Shown here one piece after another: positions 1-8,192 of a stretch of DNA of 64,000 nucleotides. The position numbers and the translations under genes were made by a program. Location: positions 682,001-746,000 of the forward strand of contig NZ_JARVWS010000003.1 in assembly GCF_029846275.1 (NCBI RefSeq). The letters are read 5' to 3'. This stretch comes from Nocardioides sp. CER19 (GTDB lineage Bacteria; Actinomycetota; Actinomycetes; Propionibacteriales; Nocardioidaceae). Numbering within the stretch: the stretch's first letter is position 1; each line of letters starts with the position of its first letter. The notes beneath the pieces are model-generated. The model saw only the letters and a list, made by a program, of their open reading frames with translations. It did not search any database and was not told the DNA's origin.

Positions 1-828
1 GTCGACTTCTTCGCCGCCCTCGATGCGCTGCTCGACTCGACCGGCCTGCCCACCGATGTCGACGACGTCCCGACCGGGGCCGGCCGCACCCGAGTCACCA
101 GCTGGGGACCCGAGACGGCCCCGGCGACGGTCCTCCTGCACGGTCACGGCGCCACCTCCGGATCGTGGGCACCGCTGGTGCCGCACCTGGCACGCACCCA
201 GCGGCTGCACGCGATCGATCTGATCGGCGACGCCGGCCGCTCTCAGGCCGACCGTCCTCCGCGTCGGCCCGAGGACCTCTTCGGATGGCTCGACGACGTG
301 GTGCGGTGGACCGGCCGGTCCAGGGTCGGCCTCGTGGGTCACTCCTACGGAGCCTGGCTTGCCTGCTCCTACGCGCTCTCCAGGCCGGAGATCGTGGACC
401 GTCTCGTGCTGGTCGATCCCACCAACTGTTTCGGCAGCCTGTCGGCGCGTTACGTGCTGCGCGCCCTTCCGTTCCTGCTGCGGCCCTCGCCCGCCCGGTG
501 GCACTCCTTCCTCACGTGGGAGACCGCCGGCACGAGCGTCGACCGACGGTGGGCCGAGGTCGCGGGTCTGGCGACCTCGCTGCCCCGAGCCCGCGTCGTC
601 CGACCGCGCCGGCCGACCCATGACCAGCTCGCAGGCATGTCATGCCCGACACTGGTCCTCGTGGCGGACCGCGGCCGAGCACACGACCCTGCTGCGCTGG
701 CGCGTACCGCGGCCAGCTACCCAGCCGTCACCGTCGCCCATCTCGAGTCGGCCAGTCACCACTCGATCCCCGCAGCCCAAGCCGACCAGATCGCAGCGGC
801 GATGCTCTCACACCAGGGCGCCACGTGA
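1..828 (+). CDS. alpha/beta hydrolase, 5' end outside the window
   Basis: The reading frame is open from base 1, so the N-terminus lies upstream. The visible 275 residues show an alpha/beta-hydrolase fold: an oxyanion-hole segment HGHGATSGSW near residue 49, the nucleophile elbow GHSYGAW (Ser about residue 114), and a late histidine in ESASHHSIP that would complete the triad. The substrate cannot be read from sequence. The TGA at 826-828 is followed by 63 bases and then the convergent MarR gene. An internal GTG at 178 would leave out the oxyanion-hole strand, so it is not the start. Confidence 0.85.
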   Translation, partial: VDFFAALDALLDSTGLPTDVDDVPTGAGRTRVTSWGPETAPATVLLHGHGATSGSWAPLVPHLARTQRLHAIDLIGDAGRSQADRPPRRPEDLFGWLDDVVRWTGRSRVGLVGHSYGAWLACSYALSRPEIVDRLVLVDPTNCFGSLSARYVLRALPFLLRPSPARWHSFLTWETAGTSVDRRWAEVAGLATSLPRARVVRPRRPTHDQLAGMSCPTLVLVADRGRAHDPAALARTAASYPAVTVAHLESASHHSIPAAQADQIAAAMLSHQGAT

Positions 829-891
829 TCGTCAGGCGACTGCGCTCCTCACGGGCGGACGAGCCGCTCACGTACGACGCGTGGCGAGGCG

Positions 892-1281
892 TCAGCGGTC
901 CGCTGCGTCCCACGTCGCGCGCAGGACCTCCCGGTGTGTCGGCAGCGCCTCGTCATGGGTCCTAGCGCCCTTGCCGGTCAGGCACACCGACACACCTCGC
1001 CGGTCGTCTTCGCAGGCCCCGCGGGTGACGAGCCCGTCCTTCTCCAGCCGAGCGACCGCGCGGGAGAGCGCGCTCTGGCTGAGGTGGATGTCCTTGGCGA
1101 GGTCGTGCATGCGGTAGCTGCCGCAGTTGGCGTCGACCAGTCGGTCGAGCACCTCGAACTCGCTCAGTCCGAGGCCGTGCCGCTCGTGGAGCTCGCGCTC
1201 GAGCGCGCAGCTCACGGCCGCATGACGATCGAGGAGCGTGCGCCACTCGCCGACAAGCGCGACCTCCGACCTCGTTGTCAT
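892..1281 (-). CDS. MarR-family transcriptional regulator
   Basis: The product is 129 residues, normal for MarR. A winged helix-turn-helix is readable around residues 50-95 (RMHDLAKDIHLSQSALSRAV, then a wing ending in DDRRGVSVCLT). It is divergent from the MFS exporter at 1363, the usual arrangement for a ligand-responsive repressor of its own efflux pump. On the minus strand TAGGAT (1288-1293) ends six bases before the ATG, so the mRNA is probably leaderless. Three overlapping inverted repeats between the two genes are the likely operator. The inducer is unknown, though an aromatic or drug-like ligand would be typical of the family. Confidence 0.9.
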   Translation of the reverse strand: MTTRSEVALVGEWRTLLDRHAAVSCALERELHERHGLGLSEFEVLDRLVDANCGSYRMHDLAKDIHLSQSALSRAVARLEKDGLVTRGACEDDRRGVSVCLTGKGARTHDEALPTHREVLRATWDAADR

Positions 1282-1311
1282 GCGGGCATCCTAGCGACCC
1301 ACAAGAGTTCT

Positions 1312-1353
1312 ATGCAACAACATTAATTGCGCTTGCATTGAATGCACGTGCAT
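1312..1353. promoter_or_regulatory. MarR operator cluster between the regulator and the exporter
   Basis: Three nested palindromes are visible: ATGCAA (1312-1317) facing TTGCAT (1333-1338); TGCATTGAATGCA (1334-1346), a perfect 13-bp palindrome; and ATGCACGTGCAT (1342-1353), a perfect 12-bp palindrome. All share a TGCA core. They fill the divergent intergenic region just upstream of the exporter's ribosome-binding site. Binding by the neighbouring MarR protein is inferred from position. Confidence 0.6.
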
Positions 1354-1362
1354 GGAAGCGTC

Positions 1363-2844
1363 ATGGTCATGAATCCGCCCTCCCTCACCACGAGCACCCC
1401 GGGGACCGTGGCCACGCCCAACTGGACCGGTCGGACCTGGGCCATGCTCATCACCCTCTGCATCGTGCTCTTCCTCGATGGGCTCGACGTGTCGATGATC
1501 GGCGTCGCGCTCCCCTCGATCGGCACCGAGCTCGACCTGTCGACCTCCACCCTCCAGTGGCTCGTGAGCGGCTACGTCCTCGGGTACGGCGGACTGCTGC
1601 TGCTCGGCGGTCGCACCGCCGACCTGGTCGGCCGGCGACGGGTCTTCCTGATCGCCCTCGGCGTCTTCGCGGTCGCCTCGCTCGCCGGTGGCCTGGTCAG
1701 CTCCGGGCCGCTGCTGATCCTCACCCGTTTCGTCAAGGGCCTGGCCGCCGCCTTCACGGCGCCGACCGGGCTCTCCATCATCACGACCACGTTCGCCGAG
1801 GGGCCGGCCCGCAACCGCGCCCTCTCGATCTACACGGTCTTCGGCGCGGGCGGCTACTCCTCCGGCCTGCTCTTCGGCGGCCTGATGACCGGGATCGGCT
1901 GGCGCTGGACCTTCCTGCTCCCCGTGCCGATCGCGGTGGCCGCGCTCGGCGCCGCGTGGCGACTGCTCCCCCACGACCGTCCGGCAGAGGGAGGAGGCCA
2001 CGACCTCGTCGGTGCCGCACTGGCCGCGTCGCCCATGCTGCTGCTCGTCTACACGGTCGTGAGCGCCCCGAGCGTGGGCTGGAGCTCGGCAAGGACGCTC
2101 GCCTCGTTCGTGCTCGTGGTCGCGCTCTTCATCGCCTTCGTCGCCGTGGAGCGCCGGGTGCGTCATCCCCTGGTCCGGCTCGGCATCCTGCGGAAGTCGA
2201 CCTTGCTGCGTGCCAGCCTCGCCATTGTCGCGATAGCCGGCTCCTACTTCAGCTGGCAGTTCATCGTCACGCTGTTCCTCCAGGACACCCTGGGGTGGAG
2301 TCCGCTCCACCTCGCGCTCGCGCTGTTGCCGGTCGGCGTCATGGTCGCGGGCTCGGCGGTCTTCTCCGACCGGCTCGTCGACAGGTTCGGTCCGGGCCGG
2401 ATCATCGCAGTGACCCTCTCCGTGATGGCCGTGGGCTACCTGGCCTTCCTGCGGATCGACACCGCGCCGTCGTACCCCACGATGCTCCTGCCCGCCGTGC
2501 TCCTCATCGGCATCGGCTGGGTCGGCTTCCCGGCCGTCAACATCCTCGCCACGAGCGGGATCGACGATGAGGAGCAGGGTCTCGCCGCCGGTGTGTTGCA
2601 GACCGCGATGCAGGTGGGCGCCGCGATCGTCCTCGCCGTCACGAGCGCGCTGATCGCCTCGACTCCGGAGACGAGCGCATCACCCCAAGCGGTGCTCGAC
2701 GGATTCCGGCCGGGGCTCGTCTTCGCAGCCGCAGTCTCGATCGTCGGCGCAGTGGTCGCCACGGGGGGCCTCGCGCTCAGCCGCAGCACCGCGGAGGTGG
2801 TCGAAGCGCCCACCCGGCTCGAGCCGCACGAGGACGCCGCCTGA
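1363..2844 (+). CDS. MFS transporter, DHA2-type drug exporter
   Basis: This is a roughly 493-residue integral membrane protein with about 14 hydrophobic segments, as in the DHA2 (14-TM) drug:H+ antiporters. The family motif A is visible as GGRTADLVGRRR and the antiporter motif C as GAGGYSSGLLFGG. The probable role is proton-driven export of toxic small molecules. An ATG at 1342 lies inside an operator palindrome. GGAAG at 1354-1358 fits a start at 1363 (4-base gap) or 1369 (10-base gap), so the N-terminus is uncertain by two codons. It is divergent from the MarR gene and is followed by a strong stem-loop. Confidence 0.88.
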   Translation: MVMNPPSLTTSTPGTVATPNWTGRTWAMLITLCIVLFLDGLDVSMIGVALPSIGTELDLSTSTLQWLVSGYVLGYGGLLLLGGRTADLVGRRRVFLIALGVFAVASLAGGLVSSGPLLILTRFVKGLAAAFTAPTGLSIITTTFAEGPARNRALSIYTVFGAGGYSSGLLFGGLMTGIGWRWTFLLPVPIAVAALGAAWRLLPHDRPAEGGGHDLVGAALAASPMLLLVYTVVSAPSVGWSSARTLASFVLVVALFIAFVAVERRVRHPLVRLGILRKSTLLRASLAIVAIAGSYFSWQFIVTLFLQDTLGWSPLHLALALLPVGVMVAGSAVFSDRLVDRFGPGRIIAVTLSVMAVGYLAFLRIDTAPSYPTMLLPAVLLIGIGWVGFPAVNILATSGIDDEEQGLAAGVLQTAMQVGAAIVLAVTSALIASTPETSASPQAVLDGFRPGLVFAAAVSIVGAVVATGGLALSRSTAEVVEAPTRLEPHEDAA

Positions 2845-2856
2845 GTTCTCCTCCGC

Positions 2857-2891
2857 TGAGGCGCCGGCCGGGTCGCTCGGCCGGCGCCTCA
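2857..2891 (+). terminator. strong GC stem-loop after the MFS gene
   Basis: There are 14 perfectly paired bases, TGAGGCGCCGGCCG against CGGCCGGCGCCTCA, around a 7-base loop, 12 bases after the MFS stop codon. No U-tract follows, as is common for actinobacterial terminators. It lies between two convergent genes and could serve both. Confidence 0.75.
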
Positions 2892-2947
2892 CCAACGCGA
2901 TCTAACGATTTCCTGGCCGTGGCTTCGGGGGTCCGGAGACACCTCGG

Positions 2948-3892
2948 CTACGCCCGAACGTAGGCCGCCAACCGGGCAGCGAGGTCCACGGAGGCTGCGA
3001 TCTCGTCGCGTCGGATGGAGACGCTCTCCACGTTGAGCCCGAAGGGAACTCCGAGGCGGCGGCAGAACTCGATGAGCTCGACGGCCGCCGCCTGCGCCTG
3101 CTTCAGGGAAGCCGCCAACGGGTCGGTCGAGTGGCGCAGGTCGTTCTCGATCCACCGAGGGACGTCGATCCCGAGCCAGCGAAGGAACTCGAGGGTCTTC
3201 ATCGAGCCGCATACGGAGAACGTGAACACGATCGGGACCGGGGCCAGTCCCCGAGTCTCGCACTCGTAGCGGTAGTCGGAGACGAGGTTCTTGGCGGCGT
3301 TGAGGTCGTAGACGACCTGGGAGACGAAGAACCGGCAGCCAGCCTCCTGCTTCGCCATCAGGCGCAGGTGCTCGTTCTCGCGGCGGCTGTGCCTCTCGGG
3401 GATCGCCACTCCTCCGAGCAGCAGCTCCGGGTTCAGCTCTCTCCGCAGCGCCTGGGCTTCGGCGAGGGACAGGGCCGGGGTGGTGCCGCTGGAGGGAGCA
3501 CCGACCAGCACCGTCAATGTTCGCCGGGGGTCTTGCTCGGTGAGCCACGTTCGCAGGTCTTCCCGTTGGTACTTGCTCACCGCGCGGTAGACGATGGCCG
3601 GCGTTCGCCACACCTGGAGGTGCTCTGCCCGGTAGGCGGACGGGTCGACGGTCGGGCTGAAGGGGAACGGGCGCTCGACCGGGTTGCGGGATCTCTCGTC
3701 GTCGATGTCGTAAAGGACCAGGCCGTCGAGGTCGAGGTGGTCCAGCCGTTCGACGGTGGCGCGCGCGATCTCCGGGAGCCGCTCCGCAGGGGTGGACTGC
3801 CTCGGAGGGGTGATCGCGAAGAGCACGAAGTCACCGTGACCCGATCTGATCCGCTGGATGATCTCCACGTCGCGAAGGTAGCGGGCTTCCAC
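2948..3892 (-). CDS. methylenetetrahydrofolate reductase-like protein
   Basis: This 314-residue TIM-barrel protein resembles the MTHFR (MetF) superfamily, whose classical members reduce 5,10-methylene-THF with FAD. The best-preserved stretch is GGVAIPERHS followed by RLMAKQEAGCRFFVSQVVYD, which matches the MetF segment that carries the PE-H motif and ends in TQ-YD. The N-terminal half is divergent, so a true MetF role is unproven and it may act on another folate or one-carbon substrate. The start is GTG with AAGGGGAG just upstream. No methionine-synthesis gene is adjacent. Confidence 0.75.
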   Translation of the reverse strand: MEARYLRDVEIIQRIRSGHGDFVLFAITPPRQSTPAERLPEIARATVERLDHLDLDGLVLYDIDDERSRNPVERPFPFSPTVDPSAYRAEHLQVWRTPAIVYRAVSKYQREDLRTWLTEQDPRRTLTVLVGAPSSGTTPALSLAEAQALRRELNPELLLGGVAIPERHSRRENEHLRLMAKQEAGCRFFVSQVVYDLNAAKNLVSDYRYECETRGLAPVPIVFTFSVCGSMKTLEFLRWLGIDVPRWIENDLRHSTDPLAASLKQAQAAAVELIEFCRRLGVPFGLNVESVSIRRDEIAASVDLAARLAAYVRA

Positions 3893-4016
3893 GGCTCCCC
3901 TTCACAAGCCCTCGCACAGGTCCTCGACGAGACCGCTGGTCACACATGGGCCGCGAGATCCGACCTAGGGGTGAGGGCACGGAGAGCCGTGCCGAGTCGG
4001 ACGAAACGGGGTCACC

Positions 4017-4712
4017 GTGCGAGTTGTCATCTTCGGCGCGAACGGCGCGACCGGCCGCCTGCTCACCCGGCAAGCGCTCGACGCCGGCTTCGACGTCGTC
4101 GCGGTCACCCGGCACCCGGTCACCTTCCCGATCGAGCATCCACGGCTGACCGTGGCAGAGGGCGACGTGCACGACCGCCGCGCCACCGCAGAGGTCATGG
4201 CGGAGGCCGACGTCGTCCTCTCCACGCTGGGCGTGCCGTTCACCCGCAAGCCGATCAGCCTCTACAGCGACGGCATCGCCAGCATCACCGAGGCGATGGG
4301 AAAGCACGGCTTGACCCGGGTGGTCGTGGTGAGCTCTTCGGCCACCGAGCCGATCCGGCATGCAGACGGCGGCTTCCTGCTCAACCGCGTCATGCAGCCG
4401 ATGATCACCAGGACCATCGGCAAGACGACGTACGCCGACATGCGGGCCATGGAGGAACACCTCCGGTCCGGCCTCCTCGATTGGACCGTCATGAGGCCCG
4501 GAGGACTGTTCGACGCCGACCTCGTCAGCGACTACGAACTGCACGAAGACAGCTCCGAGCGTGTCTTCACCAGCCGTGTCGACCTCGCCGCGAGCGTGCT
4601 GGCGCAGGCGAGCAGTAGCACCTGGAGTCGGAAGTACGTCGCCGTCAACACCGTCACGGGCGTCCCGACGCTGCTGCAGATGATCCGCCGCGAGGCCTTC
4701 GGGGGCCACTGA
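4017..4712 (+). CDS. NAD(P)-binding atypical short-chain dehydrogenase (NmrA-like)
   Basis: This 231-residue Rossmann protein has the glycine motif GANGATGRL at residues 7-15, as in NmrA / SDR-a5 NAD(P)H-binding proteins that sense or reduce flavins and quinones. A Ser-rich VVVVSSSA strand follows the fourth beta strand, but no clear YxxxK catalytic pair is seen beyond a YADMR segment, so a regulatory or redox-sensing role is possible. The GTG start has only a weak ribosome-binding site. Sixty bases separate it from the hemerythrin gene, so the two may be co-transcribed. Confidence 0.75.
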   Translation: MRVVIFGANGATGRLLTRQALDAGFDVVAVTRHPVTFPIEHPRLTVAEGDVHDRRATAEVMAEADVVLSTLGVPFTRKPISLYSDGIASITEAMGKHGLTRVVVVSSSATEPIRHADGGFLLNRVMQPMITRTIGKTTYADMRAMEEHLRSGLLDWTVMRPGGLFDADLVSDYELHEDSSERVFTSRVDLAASVLAQASSSTWSRKYVAVNTVTGVPTLLQMIRREAFGGH

Positions 4713-4772
4713 CCCACCAGGGCCCGCCACCGCCGAGAAACGTCAACGACAAAGTCAAAGGAGCACAAGACG

Positions 4773-5438
4773 ATGAGCACGTATGCCGAGTCCCGGGCGG
4801 ACGCCTGGACGCGCCGCGCGTCAATAGTCGGCGAGGTCGACTTCACGATGATGTACATCGCTCACGATGCGTTCAACCGCGACATGGCGCGGCTGATCGC
4901 CGCCGCCGACGCCGGCCAGGGAAGCTCACCACCGGCGCAGGCGACGTGGCGCAGCTTCGCCAAGCACCTGCAGACCCATCACCATGCGGAAGACAAGGCG
5001 CTGTGGCCTCGTCTGGCCGGTGCTGTCGCGGATCCCGCCGAGAGTCGCGTGCTCGCGCAGATGGAGACCGAGCACGCCTCCATCGACCCGCGCCTCGACC
5101 AGATCGAGGCCTCGATGAAGCGCGCGAGCGACGCTGAGCTGGCCGACGCGCTCCAGACGCTGGCCGAGGAGCTGGCAGCCCACATGGTGCACGAGGAGAG
5201 CGAGGCGCTTCCACTCCTGGAACGACGTCTGGGGCAGGCAGGCTGGACCGCGTTCACCCAGGAGATCCGCCACCAGCAGGGCGGCATCAAAGGCGCATCG
5301 GAGTATCTTCCGTGGGTGCTCGACGGGGCCACCGACCAGATCCAGCAGCAGGTGCTGAGGATGTTGCCTGCGCCCGCACGTCTCCTCTACCGGGTGCGGT
5401 GGGAGCCGACGTACCGCAACGCCACCAGGTTGAGGTGA
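4773..5438 (+). CDS. hemerythrin (HHE) domain protein
   Basis: This 221-residue helical protein carries the di-iron ligand pattern of HHE hemerythrins: a His near residue 31 (AHDAF), HHHAED around 70, EH around 96 and HMVHEE near 133. Such proteins bind O2 or NO, or act in iron and oxidative-stress handling. A good ribosome-binding site (AAAGGAG) precedes the ATG. The stop is six bases before the SigJ-like sigma gene, which implies a shared transcript and a stress-response setting. Confidence 0.85.
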   Translation: MSTYAESRADAWTRRASIVGEVDFTMMYIAHDAFNRDMARLIAAADAGQGSSPPAQATWRSFAKHLQTHHHAEDKALWPRLAGAVADPAESRVLAQMETEHASIDPRLDQIEASMKRASDAELADALQTLAEELAAHMVHEESEALPLLERRLGQAGWTAFTQEIRHQQGGIKGASEYLPWVLDGATDQIQQQVLRMLPAPARLLYRVRWEPTYRNATRLR

Positions 5439-5444
5439 TTCGAG

Positions 5445-6362
5445 GTGCCCGATGAGCGCGCTCGCATCGAGACCGGTGGCATGGAGTGGTTCGCGGACAG
5501 GTTCGAGGAGCATCGGCCGCGCCTGCGCGCGGTCGCCTACCGGATGCTCGGGTCGCTGACCGACGCCGACGACGCGTTGCAGGAAGCCTGGATCCGAACC
5601 ACCAGGTCAGACAGGAGCACCATCGAGAACGTCGATGGTTGGCTCATCACCCTGGTCGGGCGCGTGTGCGTGGACATGCTGCGCTCGCGTGGCGCGCGTC
5701 GCGAGGACGTCGTCGGGTGGCTGCCCGAGCCAGTCGTCAGCACCGACGACACCCTCGACCCCGAGCATGCAACCCTGCTCGCCGACTCGGTCGGCATGGC
5801 GCTGCTCGTCGTGCTGGAGACCCTTGACCCTCATGAGCGTCTCGCATTCGTGCTTCACGACATGTTCGGCGTCCCCTTCGACCAGATCGGCCCGATCGTC
5901 GGCCGCAGCCCCGTTGCGGCTCGTCAGCTCGCCAGCCGGGCGCGACGCAGGCTTCGCGGGTCATCGGCAGTCAGTGATGCCGACCTGCCGACGCAGCGTC
6001 GTGTCGTCGATGCGTTCCTGGTCGCCGCCAGGGCGGGCGACTTCGCGGCGCTCTTGGAGGTACTCGATCCCGAGGTGGTCTTCCGTGTCGATGCCGGGGC
6101 GCGCTCGGGTCTGGCGCCGGCACTGCTGCGGGGTCGGGCCGACGTCGCCCAGCATGCTGCTCTCCACGGTCCGCGTTTCGCCACCTTGTGCGGACCGGCT
6201 CTGGTCAACGGCGCAGCCGGAGTGATCGCCACGACTCCGCACGGAGTGCTGGCGGTCGTCGGCATGACCGTCATCAGCGAACGCATCATCGAGATCGACC
6301 TCGTTCTCGATCCGGTGAAGCTCGCCGGCCTCACCATCACCGAGGAACATCCCCATTCCTAG
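5445..6362 (+). CDS. SigJ-like ECF sigma factor with C-terminal SnoaL-like domain
   Basis: The product is 305 residues. Region 2 runs over about residues 15-85 (FEEHRPRLRAVAYRMLGS, DADDALQEAWIR) and region 4 over about 115-170 (FDQIGPIVGRSPVAARQLASRARRRL). The last 120 residues form an NTF2/SnoaL-like domain, the architecture of SigJ, where the extra domain modulates activity in place of an anti-sigma factor. The start is taken as GTG 5445; an ATG at 5481 is an alternative. It follows the hemerythrin gene by six bases and overlaps the convergent DUF4186 gene by 26 bases. Confidence 0.85.
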   Translation: MPDERARIETGGMEWFADRFEEHRPRLRAVAYRMLGSLTDADDALQEAWIRTTRSDRSTIENVDGWLITLVGRVCVDMLRSRGARREDVVGWLPEPVVSTDDTLDPEHATLLADSVGMALLVVLETLDPHERLAFVLHDMFGVPFDQIGPIVGRSPVAARQLASRARRRLRGSSAVSDADLPTQRRVVDAFLVAARAGDFAALLEVLDPEVVFRVDAGARSGLAPALLRGRADVAQHAALHGPRFATLCGPALVNGAAGVIATTPHGVLAVVGMTVISERIIEIDLVLDPVKLAGLTITEEHPHS

Positions 6363-6801
6363 TGCTCGATGGCCCGCGGTGCTTTCGAGCCGACGAGAGC
6401 CGCGAGCGTGAGCTCCCGGGGTCCCGACCTTCGAGGGGCGCCGCCAGCTCGCGGTCGATCCAGCGGCCGATCACCTCGACCACGTAGGCCCGCTCGCCGC
6501 GGTCGAGCCGGTGCCCCTTGGCGATGCCGTGCCACGTCTCCAGGCAGCTGCGGCAGCAGGTCGCGGTGGCGTGCTGGGCCACGAAGACAGGGTGGTTGCG
6601 GTAGGGGGTCTGCCGGCCGTCGTTGCGCGGCTCGGCCGGCGCCAGCCGCTCCGCGATGATCTCCGCGGCGTGAGCCCGCATCGTCTGCGGACCGCGCAGC
6701 TCAGCCGTGGCCCGCTCGCGCCCGCGCAGGTGGAACCGCTGTCCGAACGGTCGCGCGCTCGCGCGGTCGATCCGTTCATCGATCTCGGCGGGGTCGGGCA
6801 C
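6337..6801 (-). CDS. DUF4186 family protein
   Basis: This 154-residue protein carries the signature of the DUF4186 family: FHLRGRERA, an AAEIIAERLAPAEPRNDG stretch, HPVFVAQHATATCCR, then CLETWHGIAKG. The paired cysteines and histidines could bind metal, but the function of the family is unknown. The last 35 residues are a polar tail that reads through the end of the convergent sigma-factor gene. The start is GTG; TAGTCT (6808-6813) ends six bases before it, so the mRNA is probably leaderless. Confidence 0.8.
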   Translation of the reverse strand: MPDPAEIDERIDRASARPFGQRFHLRGRERATAELRGPQTMRAHAAEIIAERLAPAEPRNDGRQTPYRNHPVFVAQHATATCCRSCLETWHGIAKGHRLDRGERAYVVEVIGRWIDRELAAPLEGRDPGSSRSRLSSARKHRGPSSTRNGDVPR

Positions 6802-6878
6802 GCCCCCAGACTAGGCACGGCACGGTGGCCGACAGGACCAGGACGGCTGGGTCTCCGCGAGGGCCGCTGGGCGTCGTC

Positions 6879-7367
6879 TCACCCGGGCCCGGGCCTCACT
6901 GCCTCCCCGACCCTGTCGAGCATGTCCTTCTCGCGAGCACTGACCTGTTCAGCCTTGAAGCCCATGAAGCCGCCTTCCTTGGCGGCGTCAGCCGCTGCCT
7001 GAGCGACCTGCACCAGCCAGCGTCCGAACGCCTCCGCCTCCGCGGGGTCGGCCTTGGCGGCGACGATCGTCGACACGGTCCGGAGCTCGTCGACGACCTG
7101 GTCCCCCACCGGGCTGCCTGCGTTGGGCTTGAACCCCTTCAGTGGGTTGTGGTGCTGCTGCGTCATCGTCTGCAGGTCCAAGGCGACGTCCGTGAGGAGC
7201 TGCTCACGGGTCGGCGGGTTGGTTGCTGCCCTGAGAGTCGCCATCGTCTCCTTCCCTGCCTCGAACGGGCCGCCCGGGTCGGCGACCGAGATCGCCATCC
7301 CTGCCACGAACGGCGCACGCACGATGCGCGCCCAAGCCTCGTCATCGAAGTCGCTCTTGCTCGTCAC
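6879..7367 (-). CDS. hypothetical protein
   Basis: This is a 162-residue soluble protein that I do not recognise. It is predicted to be largely helical, with an Ala-rich C-terminal half (LVQVAQAAADAAKEGGFMGF) and no signal peptide or membrane segment. The Ala-rich helices and GGFMGF stretch are reminiscent of actinobacterial small stress proteins, but no function is assigned. The GTG start follows an AGAGGTGAGG ribosome-binding site. It is divergent from the gene at 7614 across a 246-base gap. Confidence 0.65.
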   Translation of the reverse strand: MTSKSDFDDEAWARIVRAPFVAGMAISVADPGGPFEAGKETMATLRAATNPPTREQLLTDVALDLQTMTQQHHNPLKGFKPNAGSPVGDQVVDELRTVSTIVAAKADPAEAEAFGRWLVQVAQAAADAAKEGGFMGFKAEQVSAREKDMLDRVGEAVRPGPG

Positions 7368-7535
7368 CGCGCCTCACCTCTCGTGCCTGGTCGTCTCGTC
7401 CGCGCGACCTGCCGCTGGAGAGCCGGCCGTCACGGCGCTTTACCTCCTCGAGCGTGCCTGCCGACGGGTGCGGCGGGTTCACCCGATGCGGGTGGCTACA
7501 CGTGACCGGAGCCCTGGTTCGGTGAACGTCCCCAT

Positions 7536-7563
7536 GGGCCTGGGCGTGTGCACGCCCGGGCCT
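7536..7563. repeat. 28-bp inverted repeat / stem-loop upstream of the 7614 gene
   Basis: Bases 7536-7548 pair with 7551-7563 (core GGGCGTG against CACGCCC, extended through GGCC and GGCC with a T-G wobble). The structure lies 50 bases upstream of the ATG at 7614, in a 246-base divergent gap that otherwise shows nothing clear. It could be an RNA hairpin in the 5' leader or a protein-binding palindrome. Confidence 0.5.
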
Positions 7564-7613
7564 GGGTACGTCGCATCCGCACCCCGCACGCCAGCGCCGA
7601 AAGGACTTCCCTC

Positions 7614-8117
7614 ATGGACGAGCTCGACAACCTCGCGACCGACCCGCTCGGCTCCCTCGCACCCGGGGCGGCACAGGTCGCCACCGCGCTGGACCTCCTC
7701 AGCGATCTGCTCGGCACAGCGCCCGCTCGCACCCAGCGCTGGGAGCCGCGCGACCGAGGCAACGGCCTGAACTACCGCCTGTGGGACGCGCTCCCGCTCG
7801 TGCACACCATCGCCGCCACCCACCAGGTCACCGAGGCCGAAGCGGTCCACGCCATCCAGGCCGCCGTGCGTCAGGTCAAGACCGACGACGACACCATCGA
7901 CGTCTTGACCGAGCACCTCGCCGAGCTCGGCGTCGGCAGCTTGCGGGACTTCATGGGGCGCACCATCGAGCTCGAGACCCACGCACCGCTCAATCTCGGC
8001 GCCTACGCGTTGAGCGTCGTCGACTCCGCCACCATGCAAGACGCCTACGCGCACACCGCAGCCGCCCTGTGCCGGCGGGCGCTGCCGACTCTGCCCCCAC
8101 AGCCCACCGCGGCCTGA
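7614..8117 (+). CDS. hypothetical protein
   Basis: This is a 167-residue acidic soluble protein that I do not recognise. It is Ala- and Asp-rich and predicted to be mostly helical, with segments such as ALDLLSDLLG and HAIQAAVRQVKTDDDTID. There is no signal peptide or membrane span. AAAGGAC six bases before the ATG supports this start over an upstream in-frame GTG at 7548 that lies inside a stem-loop. Seventy-five bases separate it from the LAL-type regulator, which may or may not share its transcript. Confidence 0.6.
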   Translation: MDELDNLATDPLGSLAPGAAQVATALDLLSDLLGTAPARTQRWEPRDRGNGLNYRLWDALPLVHTIAATHQVTEAEAVHAIQAAVRQVKTDDDTIDVLTEHLAELGVGSLRDFMGRTIELETHAPLNLGAYALSVVDSATMQDAYAHTAAALCRRALPTLPPQPTAA

Positions 8118-8192
8118 CGCCTCCGCCCCGGCGTCAGCCTTGCCCCTACCCCGGTCGCCTACGCCCGAAAACCGACGGGACAGAATGCGGTC

